Below are positions 1 through 9,696 of a stretch of 64,000 bases of DNA, one piece after another. Positions within the stretch are counted from its first letter, which is position 1. Each line of letters opens with the position of its first letter. The notes below the pieces were generated by a model. It was not told the origin of the DNA. It saw nothing but the letters and a program-made list of their open reading frames with translations, and did not search any database. Both the position numbers and the translations under genes were made by a program. Source of the DNA: Plantago ovata (lineage: Eukaryota > Streptophyta > Magnoliopsida > Lamiales > Plantaginaceae); the NCBI GenBank assembly GCA_028274465.1, contig CM051455.1, forward strand, positions 47,199,129-47,263,128, read 5' to 3'.

Positions 1-836
1 TTTTGTCATTTCTAGATTTCCATACCATCCAACAAAATAGGAGAGCATTGATTTGTTCTTCTGAATTTTGTTGTGTATGAAAAATTATATGAGCCAAGGG
101 ATTGATGTATCTACAGACTTTAGGATTAATGATCCATGATCTTATATTCTGAAGAGCAGAACATCTAAAGAAGAGATGTTCCATGCTTTCTTGTTGCGTT
201 CCACACAATTGACAAATATCATTTTGTACAATGTTGTACTTAATTAATCTGTCAACTGTTGGTAGTCTCCCATGCATGCAAATCCAAAGGAAGAATTTGA
301 CCCTTGGTATAATTTTTATGTTCCACAATTTCTTCCAACGCCAATTCACCGTATTTTCCTTTTCCTCATTTAGCATAAGGAAATTGTACGCACTTTTAAT
401 TGTGAAAAGACCGTTATTTGAGATACTCCATACAAGCTTATCTTCAATATTCTGAGAAGGAACCGGGATTCCAATAATCTCCCAGATAAGCTCTTTCGGC
501 AAATAGATTGGAGAGTTGGTTTAAATCCCAAGAGTTATTATCTATGATGTCTGACACATGCATTTCAGGTTCCTGGATATGATGGACAAAATCACAAAGT
601 CTTTTATCCCCTACCCAGTTATCATTCCAGAAGGAAGTGTTCCTTCCGTTTCCAACAACATTTTGCAATCCAGATGCAAAAGTGTCTTCATATAATACTT
701 GATGTTACAGAATCTAAGTACCACTTGCGCTCCAGGTAATCTAGATATTTACGAATTCCTCCTTCTACATTTTCCAAAAGTAATGGTGTTGACGACATAA
801 GAACTTGGACGATTTTTTTATGGAATTTGTGATTCT
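1..836 (-). mobile_element. Degenerate LINE (non-LTR retrotransposon) 3' end, zf-RVT region
   Basis: Read on the minus strand, this is the end of a plant LINE-type polyprotein. Residues encoded by 668-444 include VGNGRNTSFWNDNWVGD, typical of the stretch after the reverse transcriptase. After a frameshift near 468, a second frame runs to the window edge. It carries the zinc-binding zf-RVT pattern (SAYNFL, then PRVKFFLWICMHGRLPT, then CQLCGTQQESMEHLFFRC). The frame break and lack of a start show a dead copy; the more 3' part lies outside the window. Assignment rests on motif recognition and is fairly secure for 1-690, weaker beyond. Confidence 0.8.
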
Positions 837-865
837 TTAATGCTGAACAACTTCTCTATTAGTTC

Positions 866-1272
866 TAGGGGTGTTAAACGAACCAAACATCCACGAAAAG
901 TTTGTGAAATTGTCCAATCAAGTCTCACTCTTCATCTCTCCACTATCTCATCATCCATCACGCCGCTCACCACAGTATGTATTCCACCACTGTGCACCTC
1001 CTATCTTCTTGCTCCTCCCATCATTCAACACTTCACTCTTTTCGATTAGTGTCCCAATTTTCAAATCAAGTATTTTCGCAACTCATTGATAATTTTCAGT
1101 TGGATTCTTATTCAATTGTTCGTTCGTGTTTGACTTTCTCAATGAACACAAACACGAACTAGTCATTGTGTTGTTCGACGAAAACAAACACAAACACAAA
1201 CACACCATATTTGTAACGAACAAATATTCAATATGGTCTCTATTTTGTTCGTTCAGTTCGAAATACATCCCC
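866..1272. mobile_element. hAT-like MITE
   Basis: The segment opens with TAGGGGTGTTAAACGAACC and closes with an imperfect inverted counterpart (GTTCGTTCAGTTCGAAATAC then ATCCCC). The interior is a run of diverged CGAACA/AACACAAAC repeats. This terminal style is usual for short non-autonomous hAT elements of eudicots. No clean target duplication was identified, so the ends are approximate. Confidence 0.4.
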
Positions 1273-1796
1273 GATTGACGGAGTAGTATTCACTTGTAGT
1301 TAATTAATATTAAATATTCATCCTGCTTTTCCATTTTATTCATAATTTATTGGTTCAAATTCTCTGTTTGATGAAATTGTATTTTGCAATGCATAACATT
1401 TGCAATGGAAGTATACTGCTCATTAATTGGAATGACAAATGACAATTCAAGACAAAAACAAAACACCAAGAATCCAAGATCATTTACTCAAAGAATACAT
1501 GATACGTACATCATCAATTCAGGGTCATATAGTTTACAAAAGCGTGCACTTGACAAAATCGAAGTCATACACGATAAATGCTTCAGTAAGAATAAGATCA
1601 ACCAATGCCTATATGCATAAATAGTACACATTTGCATCATTTTCTTCAATATAAATCAAAAGAATAATATATAACGAATTTATGCCCCTTTTGGGACAGT
1701 TCCTCTCAGGCACTTTTTCAGATCTTGAAAGTTCGTTGTCTTCGAAATTGGTCTTTTACAATAGTTTAGTACTTTTAAAGAACTTTCACAATGGTA
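1273..1796. other. AT-rich intergenic stretch, nothing recognised
   Basis: Only short frames without similarity to a family I know, and no inverted termini or exon-like splice signals. Confidence 0.5.
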
Positions 1797-2475
1797 TGTC
1801 CACGTCCTCATCGGATCTTCCAAACTTCCTCTATGAATTTATCTCCACTACCCCGCATCTTCTCAATCTGCACATATTTTGTATATTTGCCACGATTCTT
1901 GCCATTATCTTCTCAAATTTTAATTATGCCCATTTGTAATCATGAAAACTGATAATTAGCCAAGATATTAATATAACAATATTATATCATTTAACGCCTA
2001 AAACGATGGATAAAAAGGTGTAAAATCATGCATTGAAGAGACTCATGAGGCTCAATTAGGCCAGAATCACCATTCTTGTTGGGAATGGGTGAAATTTGGG
2101 GGAAAGTGAAAAAAAAATGAGGGATTCGTAATATTTTATAGTGAGCGATCCAGGGATAGTATAATCATTATAAGAAAAGCAAAAGTCAACTAAAAAAGAC
2201 GTTGACATCCGATCCGAACTCCAAATACTTGATTCTTTCTTTCCTTCTTTTGAGTAGAAAAGTCCATCTAGTGAATTTCCGAAATTTAGTTCTATGTGAT
2301 AACTTTTGATCAAACCTTTTGATCGGATGACAAAAATCAGAAAAAAGCTATACCAAAGAAACAACTCCTTAAATCTTATCAAACCACGCGATTAAACCAT
2401 CGCTCACTCGCTCTCTGAACCCAACTCGAGCTCTGGTCTCTCTTGATGCACCTATGAGCCCTAGAAAATCCCTAA
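1797..2475 (+). repeat. Copy 1 of the VIR-upstream repeat, interrupted at its 3' end
   Basis: Blocks here recur in the same order at 8222-8555 and 9140-9500. Examples are CATCGGATCTTCCAAACTTC, GATTCGTAATATTTTATAGT, GACAAAAATCAGA and the CTCACTCGCTCTC...CTCGAGCTCTGGTCT stretch near 2403-2440. The copy stops at ...ATCCCTAA (2475) and resumes at 7068 with TAATTACACACCG...ATTTCCCCACTGTTAA, which is contiguous in copy 3 (9474-9512). It is therefore an old duplicate of the DNA just upstream of VIR, split by the element at 2476-7067. Confidence 0.75.
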
Positions 2476-4269
2476 TGAGGTGTTTGGTTACAAAACCGGT
2501 CAATGGTGAGGGAAGCCTCATAAGTTGTTGGTGTGTTTTCGGTTCAACTCCCTTGTGTGTATATTTTTTGGTTTTTTTGTTACCTCATTGTTTGGTTGCT
2601 GTTTTTTTTGCATGTGTTTTGGGTGCATTTGAGCCTTGTTTCTACCTCATTCCTTAGTGTTTGGTTGGCCCAAATGAAGAAAGTCAATCATTATAAATTT
2701 TAGTCAACGCCTTATTAACCTAATTCTTCCCTCATTCCGCCAGCGTTTGGTTGGCCTTTTTGGTGAATTTGCATTTTTTTTCATACTTTTCCATTTTATC
2801 CTACAGCCATGATGCAACGGTAATAAGTGATTTCCATCGTCAAAACTCCATTTTCTGCTATTTATCATGAATTGAATGATACCTCAATGGGACTCACATT
2901 CGAAAGAAATCCAAGAACATCCAAAACATTTTTCTGGTGACAAAGTATGGCAATAGTATTGAACACCATATACTATATGTAAGTTCACTCGAGATTCAAG
3001 AACCATGACTCTCTCAGTGATAAGACACCAACTCATGTATATTACTGCAACAAATTCTACAACACACAGAGCCCAACTAACAAAATCACACGATAGCTAT
3101 TAAAATTTTTTGCTAAAGAATTGGAAGAAACTAAATTCAATTGAATCACAATTCACAACCGTTTGTTTTTGCTTTGCAATTGTTTATAGATTTTGTCCTA
3201 GAGCCATAAAGAGGGCATAAATACAACAACAAAGCACTCCTGGAGTTCATTTTTGCTTCATGTCAATAAGTGAAAGTTTGTGTTAAAACAAATTACGTGT
3301 GGAACGGCAAGGCAATGTATCGTCTTTTTGTGCAAGATTGAAAATGATGTGATTAACGCTTAAACTGAACGAGGTGCTAGAGTCAGTTTGCATATAAACA
3401 GTTGATCACATTGATCTGTCAACTTTGAAAGCGTAGATAGAACCAAAATGACATATTGAGGTCGATGAACAAACAGATGAAAAGTGTAACACCTTGGCAA
3501 GGAAAGAAACTCACTTTGGCAGCAACAAGAACGCTAGATGGAAACAAGAATAGCCAAACTTATAAATCATAGGAAGAAGCATATCATTGCACGAGTCATT
3601 GAGTTTCTTGTCTCTACCACTTGTTAAAATTTAGGTAACAAACATGAAAAGTATATGTCACTGGTACAAGGAAAGATCGCATATACAATATTAATTTATT
3701 GCAACTCTAGGTTTTCTATAGTACCATTGCAAATCATAAGCACTACTGATATACGGAGTATAGAAAAATATGTGTCTAAGATTCTGAAGAGTAATACTCA
3801 CAGTTAATAAGACTCATCCAAGTCCACGGTGATTGATCACAACAACATTCTGGCCACGCTTGGAAGCTACCAGGATTATGAACAGCTGAAGGAGGCAGAT
3901 CCCTAATGGACTACTTACAGCAAGACTAGAGAATAGAAATCACTTTTCGGCTGCATGAAAGACTTGACATGATAGTTCACAGAATGGCTCTGGAGATGTT
4001 GAGAACGAAGAAGCAATGGATGCGCTAGCCACTGGCCCATAATGAGCACAAGCATTCAAAAGAACTAAGAATCAAGTGGCATGATCAGGTAGACATCCAG
4101 TACAATTCATGCAATGAAAGAAGATAAATGCTGCCTTAGCAACACGATGATGTGTTGAACACAAGCATAGCATTCCAAACTACACTATCGTGATTTTGCC
4201 TTGTTTCAAATAACTGGAGTTGGGAACATGATGAGTAGCATGCATAAAGAGAAGTAATGTGGCAAATAG

Positions 4270-4434
4270 AGTCAGATCAATGACACTTGACACCCGGGAT
4301 TAATTTTCCAGGTTGGAGTTTGATCAACAGCAACACCAGTACATAAGTCCTCGCTTATGTTCCACTTGTTCGTTGCAGAAATCCCCCATCGGGTAAATAT
4401 GGTGTTCACAGCTCTTGCTGCAACAGTTATATCA
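4270..4434 (-). pseudogene. Captured exon of an LRR receptor-like kinase (At1g56130/At1g07650-type)
   Basis: On the minus strand the frame reads AVNTIFTRWGISATNKWNIS, then EDLCTGVAVDQT and INPG. This is the start of the mature extracellular domain of LRR-VIII-2 receptor kinases, where ALNTIF..WGI....WN.SGE.CSG.A.D is conserved. It is preceded by a splice-acceptor-like TTGCAG and followed by GG|GTGTCA, so an exon with its junctions seems to have been taken. No leucine-rich repeats, membrane segment or kinase domain follow, so it encodes no receptor. Its position inside the TIR element suggests transduplication. Confidence 0.65.
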
Positions 4435-5459
4435 AATTGATTCCATCACCAATATATATGAAATATACATACTCGTTCATTGATTCACCCCAAAACATAC
4501 ATACCCACTAAATATCGTGTTCCATCCAAATAACCTTGAATCATCACTGTCCAAGCAAATAGATCCTTTTGGGGGCGTCTCCTTACCGCATTCAACCTCC
4601 CCTTCTCCATAAATCACGTTAGCATACATGTCCAAGAAACAAAATCACGGTTAGCCACGAAACAATGAGCGATTGCACACGAAACAATTCTGATCTTTCA
4701 ATGGATCAAATGTAACAAATACAGTACTATGGACTATTAAGTATTAAGTACCAATCTCCCAGCAGCAAACAATAAATTAAAGCAGTAAAGCAAACTCTAC
4801 TGTATTACCTGCTTGTAACAAGAAAGATATAAGCATCAATATACTCCAAAATATACCAGCTTCCATAAGTGAACCAGTACATGATGCAATTCAATTTCTT
4901 ATGGAAGCTGGATCCTAACTTCTTCATCAATTGCTAAAAGTATCCCCAAACTACCATACAATCATTGTACTTGAAGTGACATTTTTACTAAATAGGAGTA
5001 GGCAACAAACTCTATTGTATTACCTGATCCACTTCAAATCATATCAAAATAACTACTACTCAAAACCGTGAACTAACTAAATCAAAATCCGGTTCAACAC
5101 AACACAACAGAAGCACAGATAATTAACTGGAATGGTTCAATCGAAGCTCCAACAGGTGTTTAGGCCAACTACGTCCATCAAAGCTAATCAACATAAAAAC
5201 CTAAAACTACAATGCATATTACACCTGCAACATCTACATCAAATCACCCACCAGTCTACCACTACCTCCACAAAATCAAAATAAAAGACACACTTAATTC
5301 TCACAGCATTCACTAACACTCTAAACACGAAATCAAATCAAGTAAACCAAATCACACAATCGTAGCACATACAGTTAACTGAATCGATTCAAAACAGGTA
5401 AACTAAATCAACGAACCTTACAAAGTACTTGCTCACCTTCTAGCAGGACTCCGTACACC

Positions 5460-6559
5460 TAGGCTTTTCAATGGGTTGGGTTCAACCCAACCCAACCCTA
5501 ACCCGATTAAGACCCGTTCCTCATTTATAAGTGACGGGTACGGGTTGGGTTAAAATCCGAACCCATATTATACCTGTAATTATAAGACCCGAACCCTAAC
5601 CCAACCCGATAAATTGGCATGAACCCAACCCGACCCAACCCGGACAAAACCTTAGACACCGGTGCACCCGTTTCCCGACCCGGCCCATCCGACCGGACTA
5701 TGGCCCGACCCTGTCAGAAAAACCGCCCCAAACGGGTTTTTGACATGACCCGCTGCCTGACCCGACCCGTGTGCACATGACCCATTCTTCTTCACCATGG
5801 CCAAATTTCAAAATGTCATTACGACTTCATTCTTAACGAAATTGCATGATTCTAACGGCATTGGATTCGTATTGACGTCTTCTACATGTTCCAACTTACC
5901 GTTCGAAGTTTCATCGCCTTTTTGAGAATCCGCCATTGATGACTTGAAGCTTTTCGAAAGCTCTATACAACTCCGTTTCTCAACCAAATTCAACGATTCT
6001 TTCGTTATTGAGTCCATCTTGACCTACTCTATCACCTTTGAGCAATAAACCATCAATTTAGAACGAAAATTCAAATTCAAGTTTGAACTTGAATTTGAAT
6101 TTTCGTTCTAAATTGATGGTTTGTTGCCCATGGATGATAGAGGAGGACAAGACGGACTCAACGGCGAAAGAATCGTCGAATTTGGTTGAGAGATGTATCC
6201 GTACGGAGCTTTCGAAAAGCTTCAAGTCATCAATGGTGAATTCTCGAAAAGGGGATGAAACTTCGAACGCTAAGTTGGAACATGTAGAAGATGTCAATAC
6301 GAATCCAATGCCGTTAGAATCATGCAATTTCATTAAGAAATGAAGTCGTAATGACATTTTGAAATTTGGCCATTGTGAAAAAGGTGTGAAGAAGAAGGAG
6401 TCCGGGTTATTAGGGTTTTAGAAATCATAACCCGTACCCAACCCGTTACGGGTTGGGTACGGGTCGGGTTTTAAACACTTTCGGGTTGGGTTCGGGGTTC
6501 AACCCGTTTCTTAAATTTTCGGGTTGGGTTGGGTTCAACCCAACCCATTCAAAAGCCTA
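5460..6559. mobile_element. hAT-like fold-back element with 8-bp target duplication
   Basis: Termini TAGGCTTTTCAATGGGTTGGG and the inverted TAGGCTTTTGAATGGGTTGGG are flanked by a perfect 8-bp duplication CGTACACC (5452-5459 and 6560-6567), diagnostic of hAT. Nearly all of the element is one large imperfect inverted repeat folding about 6082. The outer arms are GGGTT(C/G)GGGT-rich. The inner arms, about 5810-6080 and 6084-6350, carry a coding-like stretch in both orientations (shared words ELSKSFKSSM, KLEHVEDVNTNPMPLESCNF). Both open frames (6017-5808 minus and 6083-6343 plus) read this same sequence. I do not recognise the protein. The element sits inside the PIF/Harbinger-like element. Confidence 0.8.
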
Positions 6560-7070
6560 CGTACACCGCCGGTTCCATGTTTTCCGATGCGGACAGAAGC
6601 TTCAAACTAGCTAATCTGCAAAAGATAAAAAAAAACAATTACTCACTCAATACATAATTAACCATTGTCAAAACGAAAAAGATAGAAAGAAAGAGGAAAG
6701 AATTCCGATCAAGATTTCAAGTTTTGATGCGACCTCATCAAGCAGACGACAAGAATGCTAGATTCTCGGCATCCGGTAAAGATGAAGGCAATTCGTGTAT
6801 TTCCTTTTCTTTTTAGTGGCATTTTCGTTATTTTTTGGACAACAAAACAAAAGTGCACTTGACCGTGTAGATTTCTCATACATGCCTCCCCCATGTATGT
6901 AAAATTAGTGTGTTTCGCTGCCCATTTAGCCTCATCCGGCCCAATTCGGTCTGACCATTGGGTGCATATTTTTGGGCCCAAAACAAGCCTACCAAACCGT
7001 GCACGAGCCCAAATGTTAGGCAAATTTGGTGTAGTTTGACTAAAATCCACCCCAACCAAACAGGGCATAA

Positions 7071-8221
7071 TTACACACCGTAAATTATTTCCCCACTGTT
7101 AAGCTTGACATTCTTGACTACTACACTATCACACACCACTACTCATTGTTTATTTCTTCTTGTTCTCTTCAGGTGCTGGCTTAGACGGTTTGGTTCTTTG
7201 TTAGCTAAGAGACTTCAATTGAGTTTTTTCTTTAAAATAAAATTTAGTAGGGAAATAAGGAACAATAACTGCACAATATTGCTACACTCGAAAACTTTGA
7301 CTTATCCAGGTTAATAATCAACCAAATAAGCATACTATAAGGTGAGACTTTCCTAACTAAACATTAGAATAATCCAGTTTATAACAAGCAAAAACCCAAA
7401 GAAACACTGTCACACCGTTGTCAAGTGTTTGCATATAAATAGGCAATATACACTTTAGTTTCTAAAACCCACAACACAGTAAAATATTTTGTGTGTTTCT
7501 TATGATTTAAATCCTTTTTTTTCATGGACTTACGAGCTGACTGAGTTGACTGAGTTTGATCGCATCGATGAAAAAATGAGGAAGCTCAATGAGGAAAAAG
7601 AAATTAAGCTTTGGTACCATCTGGATACTACTTCCATCAACAAACATATCACATAAACGAAGAGGTAGCGGGTACTGTGGCAACTTATGTGCTCCAATTG
7701 GTTTCAAGCTCACCTTTTCTGCTCCAATTGGTTTCAAGGTCATCGCATGTAGTGTGATACATACCATCTTTTTAATAAAGTTTTCGAGAATATACATAAC
7801 ATCAAATTTTTCAAGAAAGTTTACAAAAATCTACATAACATCATATTTAACTGGTCGACAAGTAATAAACAATATTGGAAGGACAAATCAAGGGATCTTG
7901 AATATGGAATTGAATTCCGGAATTAGAGAGAATAGGATATGAGGTAACAACAGTTTAGGGTTAAGTGTTTGGGAGGCGACTAGTGTTTTGTTTCGTGGAA
8001 TTTTTTCTCTTTTTCTTCTTCCAAAATAATATATTTTTTAATGTCCAATAATAAAGGAAATATTAGTTTTTATAAGTTTTGAAAATTAAGTTGTCCTTTT
8101 AACTATATTCTTTGGTTATTCATACATTTTTGTAGTAAATAAAAACAACGATGGTAAATTTAGCTATGAAATGGACATATCATATCATCATTCTTAATGA
8201 GTAAGTTGTATGTGTGTGCGC
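7071..8221. other. Intergenic, no gene recognised
   Basis: 7071-7105 is the tail of copy 1 of the VIR-upstream repeat. A 20-base word TGCTCCAATTGGTTTCAAG(G/C) occurs twice (7690-7709 and 7722-7741). The overlapping frames on both strands at 7522-7942 have no recognisable domain. Nothing else is supportable. Confidence 0.5.
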
Positions 8222-8555
8222 GCCACATCTTCATCGGATTTTCCAAACTTCTTCTATGAATTTATCTTCGCTATCGCACATCTTCTCTATTTGCACATAC
8301 GGTCAATTAGGTTAAAATCACCATTTTTGATGGGAAAGGATGAAATTGGGGGAAATTAAAGTGAATACTTTAAGATTCGTAATATTTTATATTGAGTGAT
8401 TCAAGAATAGTTTAGTCAGTCATCATATAAAAAGCGAAAGTCAACTCGAAAAACGTTTACTCCCAAGCTGGCAGCGATCTCAAAAAACCGGTAAGTCCAT
8501 TTATCATATTTTGAAATTTAATTCAACGTTGTTAAATTTTCAACTACAAACCGAC
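8222..8555 (+). repeat. Copy 2 of the VIR-upstream repeat
   Basis: It matches copy 1 (CATCGGATTTTCCAAACTTC..., AATTAGGTTAAAATCACCAT...) and copy 3 (AAGATTCGTAATATTTTATA, GAAAGTCAACTCGAAAA, CATTTATCATATTTTGAAAT, TTTCAACTACAAACC). It breaks off at ACTTGAC, where the fold-back element begins. Confidence 0.75.
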
Positions 8556-8559
8556 TTGA

Positions 8560-8985
8560 CAAATGCTCTGTTTAGCGTTAGCTTATCAACTAACTTATAA
8601 GTTTCAGAAGTTTATAAGCTCGCGTTCACGTAACAGACTTATTGCCAGGTAAAATAAGTTTGTTACGTGAACGCGAGCTTGTAAGCTCCTGAAGCTTATC
8701 AGGTGGCTTATAGTTAAGCTAGCTTATTTTTTAAGCTAATAAAGTTAGTTATTTTTTAATAAGCTAGTTTATTATCTTTCATTTTTCAATTATACCCTTA
8801 ATAATAATAACAATAATAATTATTATTATAATTTATTATAATAATAATTATTATATAAATAAAACTAATAACACCAATAAAAAATAACACAATATTTGTT
8901 GTCATATACATGTTCATAACTTAAAAAATGATTATTTGATTAATAGTTTACACATAAATATATTATTTATTTTTATGTTAAAATG

Positions 8986-9017
<32 letters not shown>

Positions 9018-9115
9018 TATAAAATATTAAAAATGAATGAAAAAGTAACAATATAATATAAATGTCCTTTTATGTCATTTATCAGCTTATAAGTTTAGCT
9101 TGTAGGAAAATCCAC
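8560..9115. mobile_element. Fold-back MITE, hAT-like, AT-rich core
   Basis: The left end has TTAGCTTATCAACTAACTTATAAG and the right end TATCAGCTTATAAGTTTAGCTTG. Just inside the left end is a near-perfect hairpin (AAGCTCGCGTTCACGTAACA against TGTTACGTGAACGCGAGCTT, about 8618-8677). An (AAT)n tract lies at about 8988-9017. No target duplication was confirmed. The element separates upstream-repeat copies 2 and 3. Confidence 0.55.
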
Positions 9116-9139
9116 CCTCTCTATATACTTACTCGTGAA

Positions 9140-9696
9140 TAAATTAAGATTCGTAATATTTTATAGTGTGTGATTCAGTGATAGTTTAGTCGATCATTAT
9201 AAACAAAGTGAAAGTCAACTCGAAAACCGTTTACGCCCGAGCGGGCAGCAATTTTAAAAAACCGATAAATCCATTTATCATATTTTGAAATTTAATTCAA
9301 CATTGTAAAACTTTCAACTACAAACCCACTTGACCATACCTCCTTTGACCAGACAACAAAAATCAGACAAAAATCCAAATAAGTACTTAAATCTTATCGG
9401 ATGATTTAGCTCACTCGCTCTCAGACCCAATTCGAGCTCTGGTCTATTGATTCACCTATGACGAGTCCTAAAAATATCCCTAATTACAAACGGTAATTAT
9501 TTCCCCACTGTTAAAATCTAAAACCCCTACGACAAACAAATTCTCCTTTCGAAAGTACAATTAACTCTGCAATCCAATTGCCACAATCTTCTTCTTCTCC
9601 TTCGCCTAATCACCTCAACAAATTGCCACAAATTCGTCCTGTTTTCTCCTTGTTCAGCTACTTCCATTCGTAGTCGACCCATAACTCACCGGAAAT
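9140..9696 (+). promoter_or_regulatory. VIR promoter / 5' UTR region containing copy 3 of the upstream repeat
   Basis: 9140-9500 is copy 3 of the repeat seen at 1797 and 8222 and contains the empty TAA site (9481-9483) of the Harbinger-like insertion. 9500-9696 is pyrimidine-rich (CTTCTTCTTCTCC near 9588), as plant 5' leaders often are, and runs into the VIR start codon at 9697. I see no convincing TATA box. The transcription start cannot be fixed from sequence. Confidence 0.5.

Larger units (their letters stand above)
2476..7067. mobile_element. PIF/Harbinger-like TIR element, 4.6 kb, non-autonomous
   Basis: Ends are TGAGGTGTTTGGTTA on the left and TAACC-like/CAACCAAACAGGGCA on the right (inverted TGCCCTGTTTGGTTG). 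The TIRs of about 15 bp differ at a few bases. A TAA target duplication flanks it (2473-2475 and 7068-7070), and the unoccupied site is present at 9481-9483. Three-base TAA/TTA duplications and TGTTTGGTT termini fit PIF/Harbinger. Near the left end GTTTGGTTG recurs several times (about 2590-2755), as subterminal repeats do. I see no transposase. The interior has non-coding DNA, an LRR-kinase exon fragment, a possible short alpha/beta-hydrolase-like piece (minus, 3870-3816, reading GQNVVVINHRGLG) and a nested hAT-like element. Confidence 0.75.

Noticed and set aside
1083..1268. Telomere- or satellite-like AAACAC repeats
   Set aside because: Too short and irregular; fit the interior of a hAT-like MITE.
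6709..7068. 119-residue minus-strand frame at the right end of the Harbinger-like element
   Set aside because: It spans the terminal inverted repeat and has no recognisable domain; chance frame.
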